Below are positions 19,346-28,706 of a stretch of DNA of 64,000 bases, piece after piece (the first letter of the stretch is position 1; every line of letters starts with the position of its first letter). This DNA is from Primorskyibacter aestuariivivens. GTDB lineage: Bacteria > Pseudomonadota > Alphaproteobacteria > Rhodobacterales > Rhodobacteraceae. The notes beneath the pieces were generated by a model. It saw only the letters and a program-made list of their open reading frames with translations. It did not search any database and had not been told where the DNA came from. The DNA lies in the NCBI RefSeq assembly GCF_028023675.1, contig NZ_JAQIOZ010000023.1, positions 1-64,000 on the forward strand. Reading direction: 5' to 3'. The position numbers and the translations under genes were made by a program.

Positions 19346-20388
19346 CTCTCGACCACCTTTTGGGACCGCCCTTCGATTGCGATTTCACTTGCGAAATACG
19401 GGATACTCAGGCGCAGCCCCTCCCTCAGCGCGACCGTCGGCTCCCAACCCAGCTCTTCCCTGGCGCGCTGGATCTCGGGGCAGCGCAGTTTCGGATCATC
19501 CACCGGCAGCGGCCGCATCTCAAGCGGCGAGTCCGAACCGGTTTCCTCAAGAACGATGCGCGCTAGCTCGATCACCGTGAATTCGCCCGGATTGCCAAGG
19601 TTCACCGGGCCCGACATGTCGCCTTCGGCATGCATGAGCGACACCAGCCCAGCGATCATGTCATCGACATAACAAAATGACCGGGTCTGCTTCCCATCGC
19701 CATAGATGGTCAGCGGTGCCCCTTTGAGCGCCTGAACAAGAAAATTCGACACCACCCGGCCATCTTCAGGGTCCATACCCGGGCCATAGGTGTTGAATAT
19801 CCGAGCGACGCGGGCATCGACTCCGTTCTGCGCGCAGTACTCGTGAAACAAGGTCTCAGCCGCCCTCTTTCCTTCATCGTAGCACGATCTTGGACCCATA
19901 GTGTTAACACTGCCACGGTAGCTTTCGATCTGCGGACTGACCTCCGGGTCACCGTAGATTTCCGAGGTCGACGCCTCGAGAATACGCGCGCCCTTGCGCT
20001 GTGCCAACCGCAGCATATTCTCGGAGCCGGCGACAATGGTGCGGAACGTCTTGATCGGGTCGGCCTGATATTTCACCGGCGATGCCGGGCACGCCATGTT
20101 GAAAATGAAGTCGATCCCGTCTTCGGGATCAAACGGGTCTGCAACGTCCTGTTTTACGAAGGTAAAGTTCGGCGATTCCAGAAAGTGGTCAATATTTCGC
20201 ATACGACCGGTAGATAAATCATCCAGACAGATGACCCGCGTTTCCTGTTCCATGTAAAACGAGCAAAGGGCAGATCCGAGAAAACCGGCCCCCCCGGTGA
20301 TCAATACCGTTTGCCCCTTGCGAGGCAAGGAGATCAATCGGCTCCGGAGTGACGCCGCAGGCTTGGTTTTTCCAGTATTCGCTTTCAT
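19342..20388 (-). CDS. uxs: UDP-glucuronate decarboxylase (UDP-xylose synthase)
   Basis: 348-residue extended SDR enzyme converting UDP-glucuronate to UDP-xylose via a 4-keto intermediate. It has TGGAGFLGS, the UXS-type [13 protein letters not shown] with catalytic Tyr and Lys, and [20 protein letters not shown]. The ATG at 20388 lies about ten bases after AGGGG; a GTG two codons earlier is also possible. With ugd 480 bases upstream, it gives a UDP-Glc to UDP-GlcA to UDP-Xyl route feeding the synthase region. Confidence 0.88.
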   Translation of the reverse strand: MKANTGKTKPAASLRSRLISLPRKGQTVLITGGAGFLGSALCSFYMEQETRVICLDDLSTGRMRNIDHFLESPNFTFVKQDVADPFDPEDGIDFIFNMACPASPVKYQADPIKTFRTIVAGSENMLRLAQRKGARILEASTSEIYGDPEVSPQIESYRGSVNTMGPRSCYDEGKRAAETLFHEYCAQNGVDARVARIFNTYGPGMDPEDGRVVSNFLVQALKGAPLTIYGDGKQTRSFCYVDDMIAGLVSLMHAEGDMSGPVNLGNPGEFTVIELARIVLEETGSDSPLEMRPLPVDDPKLRCPEIQRAREELGWEPTVALREGLRLSIPYFASEIAIEGRSQKVVER

Positions 20389-20394
20389 TATCAC

Positions 20395-20872
20395 GTTTCC
20401 CCTAATTCCCTACATGGTAGAGTTACCATTGAAAGAAGCGCGCCCTGATTGAAAAAACACAACCAAGTACTGCGCCTTGACACTCTCTCGTTTTGCCACA
20501 GCCACAGGGACGGTTAAAAATAGCTCAACGCAGAGTGCGCACATTGCGCCAGATCAATTAAACACCCGGAACTTAGGGAGTTTTTCCTGAAGTTTACGTC
20601 TAGTCAAGTCCTAGAAAAACCCGCCAGACACGGCTTCAGAACATGTGAGCACCCCAGTTCTCGAATTTATCCGACCTCCATTTATTCGACCCTCGCCGCT
20701 CCGAAATTACGTTTGGAACGACACAGCCAATAGTGTTTCCTCCTCGCGCCTTTTAGAACCGCCCGCCGAAACTCTGCGCCGGGATCTTCAATCGTTGTCT
20801 GGTGAGGGGCCCAATCTCAAAAATCAGAGTTCTGAAATGGCGGATGGCCCGCCCAAAAAACGCATGTCTATC
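20395..20872. other. 478-base intergenic region upstream of uxs
   Basis: Lower in GC than its surroundings and without a convincing gene on either strand. It should hold the promoter of the minus-strand uxs-galE-synthase-GH26 set, and it contains the 16-bp inverted repeat at 20414-20429. Confidence 0.55.
20414..20429. promoter_or_regulatory. Inverted repeat, possible operator
   Basis: ATGGTA-GAGT-TACCAT is a perfect 6+6 dyad 26 bases before the uxs start. Its position suggests an operator for the polysaccharide operon. No regulator family is assigned. Confidence 0.4.
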
Positions 20873-22051
20873 TCAATCCACACCGAATATATCACGAGTA
20901 AAGACAAGTCCCGAGAACTTTTTGATTTTTTTGTCTTGCCGGTTGCAGATCAAAAGGTCGATCCGGTCCAGAAACGCGTCAAGATCGTCGACAATTTCAG
21001 CCCCGGCAAGGTCCCCGTTTTTCAGCATCGGCTCGTATACCAACACCCGCGCGCCCTGCGCTACCAGAAGCTCGACAATGTCATGCATGGCCGAGCTGCG
21101 CATGTTGTCCGACCCCTGCTTCATCGTCAGCCGGTACACGCCCAAGGTCTGCGCACCAAGCTTTAGGATTTCATCGGCGATGAAGGCTTTGCGGCCCGCA
21201 TTCGTTTCCACAACCGCCTGGATCAGCTGATGTGGGATGTCTTCGTAATTGGCAAGCAGCTGCTTTGTATCCTTGGGAAGACAATAGCCCCCGTACCCGA
21301 AAGACGGGTTGTTGTAGCCCGGCCCGATCCTGGGATCGAGGCTCACCCCCCGAATGATCTCGCTGACATTCAGCCCCTTCGCGTAGCCGAAACTGTCCAG
21401 CTCGTTGAAGAACGACACCCGTGTCGCGAGATAGGAATTGGCGAACAGCTTGACGGCCTCAGCCTCGTTCGAGCCGGTCAGCATGACCTCGACATCGGGT
21501 GTCAGGCTTGCCGTGCGCAGGATCTCGGCAAATTGCGCGGCCTGATCGCATTTGCTGCCGACAATGATGCGGGACGGGTAGAAATTGTCATGCAGCGCCT
21601 TTCCTTCGCGCAGGAATTCAGGCGAAAACGCGATCCTGTCATCATTCAGAGCGGCCCTTTGAGACGCGGTAAAACCGACAGGGATCGTTGACTTGATCAC
21701 GATCAACGCGGTTTCATTGACCTGCCGGGCCGCGCGGATAACCTGTTCGACCGCCGAAGTGTTAAAGTAATGCGTGTCCTCGTCGTAGTTTGTCGGCGCC
21801 GCAACGATGATGAATTCGGCCCCGGCAAAAGCCTCTTTTGCGTCCAGCGTTGCCGTCAGGTCGACCTCTTCCCCGGCCAATACCGCATCGATATCGGGGT
21901 CCGCCACGGTGGATTGCCTGGCATTGATCTTGTCGACCCGTCCGGGGTCGATGTCATAGGCGACGACCCGGTGGTGCCGGGCCAGCAGAACAGCCAGCGA
22001 CATGCCCACATAGCCCAGACCCGCGACGGTAATTCTGTTTTTGACGGACAA
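20873..22051 (-). CDS. ugd: UDP-glucose 6-dehydrogenase
   Basis: 392-residue NAD-dependent enzyme oxidising UDP-glucose to UDP-glucuronate. N-terminal GLGYVGMSLAVLLA binds NAD; the catalytic cysteine is in FGYGGYCLPKDTKQ. The length and the SPEFLREGKALHDN segment match the shorter bacterial Ugd type used in capsule and exopolysaccharide pathways. It is separated from uxs by a long gap and is probably transcribed from its own promoter. Confidence 0.92.
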   Translation of the reverse strand: MSVKNRITVAGLGYVGMSLAVLLARHHRVVAYDIDPGRVDKINARQSTVADPDIDAVLAGEEVDLTATLDAKEAFAGAEFIIVAAPTNYDEDTHYFNTSAVEQVIRAARQVNETALIVIKSTIPVGFTASQRAALNDDRIAFSPEFLREGKALHDNFYPSRIIVGSKCDQAAQFAEILRTASLTPDVEVMLTGSNEAEAVKLFANSYLATRVSFFNELDSFGYAKGLNVSEIIRGVSLDPRIGPGYNNPSFGYGGYCLPKDTKQLLANYEDIPHQLIQAVVETNAGRKAFIADEILKLGAQTLGVYRLTMKQGSDNMRSSAMHDIVELLVAQGARVLVYEPMLKNGDLAGAEIVDDLDAFLDRIDLLICNRQDKKIKKFSGLVFTRDIFGVD

Positions 22052-22515
22052 GGAAATTTCCTTTCTTCAACGGATCAGGCGTCGAAAACGGAGGATGGAA
22101 GTCGCGCAAAGCCCCTGGTGTCCTTCACGCCCCTCTTGATCAACCGACCCGGCCAACACGCGTTTTTCGGGGCAGCGCAGCCCCCCGGGGGCATTTCAAT
22201 ACGTGATTAACCCGAGCACTTGCGACCCTTGCGGTGCGATACAAGGGAAGCCCCCAGATCACCCCGATACACATGCGCGGCGGGATCTTGGCTGGCCCAT
22301 TTTCGGAACAGATCACTGCAGCCTTATGAAAAGGTTAGCGTTTTACCCGCAACAGGCAAGCATTCACTTTATGAGATATGAAATTTATGGCATATAACAC
22401 GGCCAACGTGTGCGCTGCACCGCCCCCTACCCCTTTGGGGAGATTTCGATGGGGGCACGAGGTCACGCGCCCGCGTGACAGGCCGCGTTCGTCCTCAAAC
22501 ACCGCCGTCTCAGGC
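22052..22515. other. Intergenic region between ugd and ugpC
   Basis: 464 bases with no convincing gene. It should carry the ugd promoter, since ugd reads leftwards from 22051, and the end of the ugp transcript. A 64-codon open frame at 22203-22397 lacks a ribosome-binding site and family resemblance. Confidence 0.5.
22462..22479 (-). terminator. Possible terminator of the ugp operon
   Basis: GTCACGCG / CGCGTGAC form a perfect 8-bp stem with a two-base gap, 37 bases beyond the ugpC stop. No U-tract follows. Confidence 0.35.
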
Positions 22516-23520
22516 TCACAGACGCTTGCCCTCGGCGTTGAACGGCATCTCGTTCTCCCTGTCCCAGTCCATGCCCACCTCCGAGCCTTCCTCGGGGATC
22601 GGGTGGCCCGCGTCCTGGCGGACGGTGATCTGGGTGCCCGTGGCCGATTTCACATGCACCAGCGTTTCGGCCCCCAGCGCCTCGCAATAGGCCGCACGGC
22701 CATCCAGACGCCCTGCCCCCGCGCCCACCAGTTGCATATGTTCCGGTCGCACGCCGACGCGGTGGCCGCCCGACTGGCCGACCGCCGCGCCGTCGATGAA
22801 GTTCGTCGGCGGCGAACCGATGAAACCCGCCACGAACTCGGTCGCCGGATTGGCATAGACGTCGAGCGGCGCGCCGATCTGGTCCGCCACCCCGCCATTC
22901 ATCACGATCATCCGGTCGGCCATGGTCATCGCCTCGACCTGGTCATGGGTGACATAAAGCGCCGTGACCCCAAGCGCGCGTTGCAGCGCCTTGATCTCCA
23001 GCCGCATCTGCACCCGCAGCTTGGCATCAAGGTTCGACAGCGGCTCATCAAACAGGAACACCGCCGGTTTGCGCACAATGGCGCGCCCCATGGCGACACG
23101 CTGACGTTGCCCGCCAGACAGCTCGCGCGGTTTGCGTGTAAGGTACGGCTCAAGCTGCAACAGCTTCGCCGCCTGCCGCACGCGCTCTTCGATCTCGGGT
23201 TTTGGCACTTTGGCGATCTTGAGCCCATAGGCCATGTTGTCGAACACCGACATATGCGGGTAGAGCGCGTAATTCTGGAATACCATGGCGATATCGCGGT
23301 CCATCGGCTCCACGTCGTTGACGCGCCGCCCGCCGATCTGGATGTCGCCGGAACTCACGGCCTCCAGCCCCGCCACCATGCGCAAGAGCGTGGACTTGCC
23401 ACAGCCGGAGGGGCCGACGATCACGATGAACTCACCATCCTGCACATCCACGGAAACGCCGTGGATCACATCGGTCTTGCCAAAGGATTTCTTGACGTTT
23501 TCAAGCGTGAGCGTTGCCAT
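22516..23520 (-). CDS. ugpC: Glycerol-3-phosphate-type ABC transporter, ATP-binding protein
   Basis: 334-residue MalK/UgpC-family ATPase with Walker [10 protein letters not shown], signature [14 protein letters not shown], Walker [13 protein letters not shown] and a C-terminal TOBE-like domain ([11 protein letters not shown]). The ATG at 23520 shares bases with the ugpE stop (TAATG). An open frame continues 36 codons upstream but lies inside ugpE. Substrate is inferred from the binding protein and gene order ugpBAEC. Confidence 0.87.
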   Translation of the reverse strand: MATLTLENVKKSFGKTDVIHGVSVDVQDGEFIVIVGPSGCGKSTLLRMVAGLEAVSSGDIQIGGRRVNDVEPMDRDIAMVFQNYALYPHMSVFDNMAYGLKIAKVPKPEIEERVRQAAKLLQLEPYLTRKPRELSGGQRQRVAMGRAIVRKPAVFLFDEPLSNLDAKLRVQMRLEIKALQRALGVTALYVTHDQVEAMTMADRMIVMNGGVADQIGAPLDVYANPATEFVAGFIGSPPTNFIDGAAVGQSGGHRVGVRPEHMQLVGAGAGRLDGRAAYCEALGAETLVHVKSATGTQITVRQDAGHPIPEEGSEVGMDWDRENEMPFNAEGKRL

Positions 23521-24374
23521 TATTTCTCGCTTTCCACCAAGCCACGGATAAAGAGTTTCTGCATCCCCACCACCACGATCACCGGCGGCACCATGGCCAG
23601 GATCGAGGTTGCCATAATCGTTGGCCAATGGGCAAAATCATCGCCCGAGGGGAACATCTGTTTGATGCCCATCACGATGGTGTTCATCTCGGGGTCGGTG
23701 GTGATGAGCAGCGGCCAGAGATATTGGTTCCAGCCATAGATGAAGAGGATCACGAAAAGCGCTGCAATATTCGTGCGGCTCATCGGCAGGAGAATGTCGA
23801 AGAAAAACTGCATGGGCCGCGCGCCATCGACGCGGGCCGCCTCGGCCAGCTCATCCGGCACCGTCAGGAAAAACTGCCGGAACAGGAAGGTGGCCGTGGC
23901 CGAGGCCACAAGCGGCAGGATCAGGCCCGAATAGCTGTTGAGCATGCCGAAATTGGCGACCACCTCATAGGTGGGCACAATCCGCACCTCGACCGGCAGC
24001 ATGAGCGTCAGGAAGATCAGCCAGAAAAACGTCTGCCGGAAGGGAAAGCGGAAATAGACAATCGCAAAGGCCGAGAGCAGAGAAATCGCGATCTTGCCCA
24101 GGGCAATCCCCAGCGCCATCACCAGCGAGTTGAACAGCATGAGCGCCACCGGCGCGTTGATTCCCGCAACAAGCGCATTGGTATAGTTCTCGATCATCTG
24201 GTCGCCCGGCCAGACCGGCATGGGCGGGCGAATGATATCCTGATTTTCAACCGTCGAGGCGACAAAGGCCAACCAGATGGGGAAGAAGATGAACAACACC
24301 CCGATGATCAGCCCCAGATGGGTCAGCCAGAGGCCAAGCCCGCGTTTTTCGACCATGCCCGAACGCTCTGCCAT
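23520..24374 (-). CDS. ugpE: Glycerol-3-phosphate-type ABC transporter, permease
   Basis: 284-residue permease with six hydrophobic helices and the EAA loop [21 protein letters not shown]. The FTSVENQ-like periplasmic segment ([19 protein letters not shown]) and the overall architecture match UgpE. Its start overlaps the ugpA stop by one base. Confidence 0.87.
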   Translation of the reverse strand: MAERSGMVEKRGLGLWLTHLGLIIGVLFIFFPIWLAFVASTVENQDIIRPPMPVWPGDQMIENYTNALVAGINAPVALMLFNSLVMALGIALGKIAISLLSAFAIVYFRFPFRQTFFWLIFLTLMLPVEVRIVPTYEVVANFGMLNSYSGLILPLVASATATFLFRQFFLTVPDELAEAARVDGARPMQFFFDILLPMSRTNIAALFVILFIYGWNQYLWPLLITTDPEMNTIVMGIKQMFPSGDDFAHWPTIMATSILAMVPPVIVVVGMQKLFIRGLVESEK

Positions 24375-25255
24375 CAGTAATGCACCCTGCGTTCGATATA
24401 TTTGAACTGGATGATGGTGAGGATCGACACCACCACCAGAAGGATCACAGACTGCGCCGCCGACGAGCCCAGATCCTGCCCCACGAACCCGTCCGAATAG
24501 ACCTTGTAGACAAGGATGGTTGTCGCCTGTTGCGGGCCGCCGCTGGTGATCGTGTGGATCACGCCAAAGGTTTCAAAGAAGGCGTAGATGATATTCACCA
24601 CCAACAGGAAAAACGTGGTGGGCGACAGAAGCGGCCAGACAATCGTGCGGAACCGTGTCCAGAAGCGCGCGCCATCAATCGCCGCCGCCTCGATCACCGA
24701 GCGGGGGATCGCCTGCAACCCCGCCAGGAAGAACAGGAAGTTGTAACTGATCCGGCCCCAGGCCGAGGCCACGACGACAAGCCCCATCGCCTCGCCTTCG
24801 TTGAGCACATGGTTCCAGTCATATCCAAGCTGACCCAGATACCACGACACCACGCCCACGCGTGTGTTGAACATGAACAGCCACAGCACCCCCGCCACCG
24901 CCGGGGCCACCGCATAGGGCCAGATCAGCAGTGTGCGATAGGCCCCCGACCCCTTGATCAACCGGTCCGCCAGCACCGCAAGATAAAGCGCCACCCCCAT
25001 GGAGACGAGCGTCACGAGGATCGAAAAGATCGCCGTGGTCACAAATGAGGCGCGGTAATAGCGGTCTGACAGCAGGTATTCGAAATTGCCCAACCCCACC
25101 CATTGCATGGACAGCCCGAAAGGATCGGGGATGAACAGCGATTGCCAGATCGCCTGCCCCGCCGGGTAGAAGAAAAAGACCGCAGTGATGAGGATCTGCG
25201 GCAAGACCAGCAACAGCGGCAGCCAGATCCCCTTGAAGGTGACGCGTTTTTCCAT
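24374..25255 (-). CDS. ugpA: Glycerol-3-phosphate-type ABC transporter, permease
   Basis: 293-residue permease with six transmembrane helices and the EAA loop [20 protein letters not shown]. The segment [21 protein letters not shown] is characteristic of UgpA. The start at 25255 ([13 protein letters not shown]) is preferred over an ATG nine codons upstream because the extra residues are not family-like. Confidence 0.87.
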   Translation of the reverse strand: MEKRVTFKGIWLPLLLVLPQILITAVFFFYPAGQAIWQSLFIPDPFGLSMQWVGLGNFEYLLSDRYYRASFVTTAIFSILVTLVSMGVALYLAVLADRLIKGSGAYRTLLIWPYAVAPAVAGVLWLFMFNTRVGVVSWYLGQLGYDWNHVLNEGEAMGLVVVASAWGRISYNFLFFLAGLQAIPRSVIEAAAIDGARFWTRFRTIVWPLLSPTTFFLLVVNIIYAFFETFGVIHTITSGGPQQATTILVYKVYSDGFVGQDLGSSAAQSVILLVVVSILTIIQFKYIERRVHY

Positions 25256-25306
25256 GGTCGATATGCGTGGCCGCCCCGTCACACTACGGGGCGGCCAACC
25301 TTTTCT

Positions 25307-26608
25307 TTAACGTGCCGCCTGCTCGAACCGGCGCAGGAGCGCGTTGCCGCGCTCCACCGCCGAATCCAGCGCGGTTTGCGCGTCCTTGTCCCCGGCCCAG
25401 ACGGCCTCAAGCTCTTCGTCGATGATGCCCCGGATCTGGTCGAAGGAGCCAAGGCGCAGGCCCTTGGAATTGGCCGTGGGTTCCTTGGCCGTCATCTGGA
25501 TCACCGCGATATCGGTGCCGGGATTGGCATCATAGAAGCCCTGTTCGCGGGTCAGCTCCCCGGCTTCCGTGGTGATCGGCAGATACCCGGTGTCCTGGTG
25601 CCATTTCGCCTGAATTTCCGGCGAGGACAGGAAATCCATGAAGGCCGCGACGCCCGCGTATTCTTCGTCGCTCTGCCCTTCCATCACCCAAAGCGATGCC
25701 CCGCCGATGATGGTGTTCTGCGGCTCATCCGCCACGGCTTTCCAATAGGGCAGCGGGCGCACTTCGAAATCGAACTCGGCCTCGGCCTTGATGCCTGCGT
25801 AACCGGCGGAGCTTTCGGTAAAGAGCGCGCATTCGCCAGCGCGGAAATTCGCCCCGCCCTCATTGCGGCGACCGGCATAGATGAATTTGCCGTCCTGCGC
25901 CCATTGCCCCATCGCGCTGATATGGGCCACCTGCGCCGCGCCGTTCAGGGCCAGTTCGGTATCGGTGCCGTCGAACCCGTTCGATTGCGTCGCAAAAGGC
26001 ACATCGTGATAGGCCGAGAAATTCTCAAGATGGATCCAGCTTTGCCAGGCCGTGGTCATCGGGCAGGACACACCCGCCTCTTTCAGCGCGTCCAGAACGC
26101 CCCCCACCTGCTCCCAGGTCGACATGTCAGTGTCCGGGTCGATCCCGGCCTCGGCCAGCTTGTCCCGGTTCACCCAGAGCACCGGCGTGGACGAGTTGAA
26201 GGGCAGCGACAGCATGTTGCCATCGGGCGAGGTGTAATAGCCCTTGACCGAACCGATATATTTCGACTGGTCAAACCCGTCGCCCATCACCTCGTAGACC
26301 GGCTTGATCGCGCCCTTGGCCGCCATCATCGTCGCGGTGCCCACTTCGAACACCATCAGGATGTCGGGCTGTTCCCCGGCGCGGAAGGCGGCGATCCCGG
26401 CGTTGAGCGTCTCGGAGTAATTGCCCTTGTGCGTAGCCACGACCGTGTAATCGGATTGCGACGCGTTGAAGGTTTCGACCTGTTCGGCCACCAGTTCCCC
26501 AAGGCGCCCGGTGAAGGCATGCCAGAATTCAATCTCGGTCGCGGCCGTGGCGGCCTGTGCCGACCCCAGTACAGCGGCGGCGGCAAGAATGCTGATCGTG
26601 TGTTTCAT
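25307..26608 (-). CDS. ugpB: Glycerol-3-phosphate-type ABC transporter, binding protein
   Basis: 433-residue periplasmic binding protein with a signal peptide (cut near AATAATEIEFWHA). The mature N-terminus EIEFWHAFTGRLGE and the segments LPFNSSTPVLWVNRDKL and GYAGIKAEAEF are the UgpB pattern. First gene of ugpBAEC. sn-Glycerol-3-phosphate or glycerophosphodiesters are the likely ligands, a phosphorus source in marine bacteria. No PhoB box was recognised upstream. Confidence 0.88.
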   Translation of the reverse strand: MKHTISILAAAAVLGSAQAATAATEIEFWHAFTGRLGELVAEQVETFNASQSDYTVVATHKGNYSETLNAGIAAFRAGEQPDILMVFEVGTATMMAAKGAIKPVYEVMGDGFDQSKYIGSVKGYYTSPDGNMLSLPFNSSTPVLWVNRDKLAEAGIDPDTDMSTWEQVGGVLDALKEAGVSCPMTTAWQSWIHLENFSAYHDVPFATQSNGFDGTDTELALNGAAQVAHISAMGQWAQDGKFIYAGRRNEGGANFRAGECALFTESSAGYAGIKAEAEFDFEVRPLPYWKAVADEPQNTIIGGASLWVMEGQSDEEYAGVAAFMDFLSSPEIQAKWHQDTGYLPITTEAGELTREQGFYDANPGTDIAVIQMTAKEPTANSKGLRLGSFDQIRGIIDEELEAVWAGDKDAQTALDSAVERGNALLRRFEQAAR

Positions 26609-26928
26609 GACTCACTCCCAATTGCTTTGATATCGGATGAAGACCCCATCCGCTGCCACGCGTTATCGTCGCGCTTTGTGTAAGGCAGATGACGGGATGC
26701 TACGCTGAGTGTGTTTTGCAATCAATTCGGGATTCTCGCCGTGGCGCTCAATCTGCGGAGCATCATTCAAACATGAGATTTCACCTCTAGCGCACTGATA
26801 TTTCTCATTTTTCAATTTCGACGCAGCATAGCGGCGGAGATACCGCCCAGCCGAACCATAAAAAAACCGGGCACCGATGATCGGCACCCGGGGATTTTTT
26901 AAGCCAGCTGGCAGGCCGCGCAACGGCG
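26609..26928. other. Intergenic region between ugpB and osmC
   Basis: 320 bases containing the ugp promoter region and, at its right end, the terminator of the osmC-type gene (26860-26891). No additional gene is seen. Confidence 0.6.
26860..26891 (-). terminator. Rho-independent terminator after the OsmC-family gene
   Basis: On the minus strand an 11-pair stem (CCGGGTGCCGA / TCGGTGCCCGG, with two G-U pairs) with a 3-base loop is followed by seven Ts. The stem is imperfect in DNA but pairs fully in RNA of this strand, so orientation is clear. Confidence 0.85.
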
Positions 26929-27378
26929 TTACAGAACGTTGATTTCCACCGAATCCGCCAGAGTGTTGGCGATGAAACAGTAGCGGTGCGCGCGGTGCTG
27001 CATCTCGGCCAGTTGCTCATCGCTGACGTCAAATCCGGTGTCGAACCGCACCACCGGGTGCAGGTCGATACGGGTCACGGACATCTGCCCCTTGGGGTTC
27101 TTGCCCAGATGCGCCTCGGCATAGTCGTGGTAGCTGGCCACCGGCCAGCCCGCCTTGGCGCAGAGCGCGAGAAAGGTCATCATGTGACAGCTCGACAGGG
27201 CCGAGGCCAACGCCTGTTCGGGGTTGGTATTGGCCGGGTTTCCGCCCCAATCTGGGGCGGAGTCCACTTCGACCTCGTAATTGTCGTTGAACCAGACCCG
27301 GTGCGCGTTGGAATATTTTCCGGTTTGCAGCACGGGTTCGGCACGGTGCCAATGCAGCTGGATCGCAAGATCGGACAT
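26929..27378 (-). CDS. OsmC family protein
   Basis: 149-residue OsmC/Ohr-fold protein with the conserved cysteine in ALSSCHMMTFLALCAKAG and an N-terminal half with WGGNPANTNPEQAL. Some members are thiol peroxidases reducing organic hydroperoxides. The second cysteine, which sits in the same helix, is compatible with this but spacing differs between Ohr and YhfA types. It follows the DmdA-like gene by 24 bases and shares its terminator, so the pair is probably one transcript. Confidence 0.82.
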   Translation of the reverse strand: MSDLAIQLHWHRAEPVLQTGKYSNAHRVWFNDNYEVEVDSAPDWGGNPANTNPEQALASALSSCHMMTFLALCAKAGWPVASYHDYAEAHLGKNPKGQMSVTRIDLHPVVRFDTGFDVSDEQLAEMQHRAHRYCFIANTLADSVEINVL

Positions 27379-27402
27379 GGGTCAGGTCTCCTGCACTGGC
27401 GC

Positions 27403-28545
27403 TTACGCGGCGGCGATTTGCTTTTTCGGGTCGTAGAACGGGAACTCGACCATGGTGGCGCGGGTCGGGCCCGATTTCGTCACAACTTCCACATCCGCCC
27501 CCAGAACCGCGTGATCCACCGACACCATCGCCAGCGCGATATTCTGCTTGAGGCGCGGCGAATAGACAGCCGAGGTCACCTTGCCGATGGTCTCGTCGCC
27601 TTTGTTGATCGGCCAGAAGGTCGTGTTCGGCCCCTGCAGCGGATCGCAATCGATGATCAGACCGATCTGCTTGCGGGTCACGCCCTCTTCCTTGATGCGT
27701 TTCAGCGCGGCCTTGCCGATGAACTCCGCCTCCATGTCGAGATTGACCAGACGATCAAAGCCCAGCTCGAACGGGTTGGTGTTGATGTCGGCATCAGCGT
27801 GGTAGGACAGCATCCCGCCTTCGATCCGGCGGATCGAGGAGGTGTGGCCGGGTTTCAGCCCGTATTCCATGCCGGCCGCCATGATCCGCTCCCACAGCGC
27901 ATCGCCATAGGAACTGTCACGCAGGTAGAGCTCATAGCCCAGCTCGCTCGACCAACCGGTGCGCGACACGATCAGCGGGATGCCGTCAAGCTCCAGCTCG
28001 CGGTGCCAGTAGTATTTCAGGTCCATGATCTCTTCGCCAAACAGCGCCTGCATGATCAGGCCGGAATTCGGGCCTTGCAGCTGCAGCGGCGACACGTCGG
28101 GTTCGCAGATCGAGACATCCATGCCGGAATGCACGGCCAGACCCTGCGCCCAGAGCAGGATGTCGCTGTCGGCCAGCGAGATCCAGAAGTGGTTTTCGGC
28201 CAGACGCAGCAGGATCGGGTCATTGAGAATGCCGCCATCGGCATTGGTGATCAGGATGTATTTGCACTGACCCACGGCCATCTTGGACAGGTCGCGCGGC
28301 GTCATCATCTGGACGAATTTCGCGGCGTCGGCTCCGGTGATTTCGACCTGGCGCTCAACGGCCACGTCACACAGGATCGCCTCGTTCACGAGGTTCCAGA
28401 AGTTCTGTTCCGGGTTCCCAAAGTCACGCGGGATATACATATGATTGTAAACGGAAAATCCCTGTGCGCCCCAACGCACGGTGGCGTCGAAATAGGGGGA
28501 TTTACGGATCTGTGTGCCGAAGCCGAAATCATCAGTCTGGGTCAT
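27403..28545 (-). CDS. DMSP demethylase-like (GcvT-fold) aminomethyltransferase-family protein
   Basis: 380-residue GcvT/DmdA-superfamily protein. Segments YNHMYIPRDFG, CDVAVERQVEITGADAAKFVQ, MMTPRDLSKMAVGQCKY and LADSDILLWAQGL closely match DMSP demethylase DmdA, which moves a methyl group from dimethylsulfoniopropionate to tetrahydrofolate. The C-terminal half (RTGWSSELGYELYLRD) is nearer to generic GcvT-like proteins, and DmdA has many non-demethylating paralogues, so the substrate is not certain. No DmdBCD genes are adjacent. An Lrp-type regulator lies upstream and an OsmC protein downstream. Confidence 0.68.
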   Translation of the reverse strand: MTQTDDFGFGTQIRKSPYFDATVRWGAQGFSVYNHMYIPRDFGNPEQNFWNLVNEAILCDVAVERQVEITGADAAKFVQMMTPRDLSKMAVGQCKYILITNADGGILNDPILLRLAENHFWISLADSDILLWAQGLAVHSGMDVSICEPDVSPLQLQGPNSGLIMQALFGEEIMDLKYYWHRELELDGIPLIVSRTGWSSELGYELYLRDSSYGDALWERIMAAGMEYGLKPGHTSSIRRIEGGMLSYHADADINTNPFELGFDRLVNLDMEAEFIGKAALKRIKEEGVTRKQIGLIIDCDPLQGPNTTFWPINKGDETIGKVTSAVYSPRLKQNIALAMVSVDHAVLGADVEVVTKSGPTRATMVEFPFYDPKKQIAAA

Positions 28546-28706
28546 GTCAGTAGTCCTTGGGAATGGGACCGAAGCGGTCAGTGGACGTTGAGAACTGCCG
28601 AGGATTTAGGACCTTATGTCGCGCGTGTCTGGTCCAAAAATACGGCCCCACTTGGCCCAAACGGTCCGAAAATCAGACCACTGGCGGCCCGTTCAGACAG
28701 GCATGG

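Noticed and set aside
20476-20481. TTGACA on the plus strand as a promoter
   Set aside because: No -10 element at proper spacing and no plus-strand gene downstream.
20645-21166. Plus-strand open frame in the uxs-ugd gap
   Set aside because: Most of it is antisense to ugd, and the unique part has no coding signature.
22378-23739. A 453-codon plus-strand open frame opposite ugpC/ugpE
   Set aside because: Low-complexity His/Arg-rich product; the other strand encodes intact Walker motifs.
25103-26683. A 526-codon plus-strand open frame opposite ugpA/ugpB
   Set aside because: Antisense shadow of ugpB, which has a signal peptide and conserved motifs.
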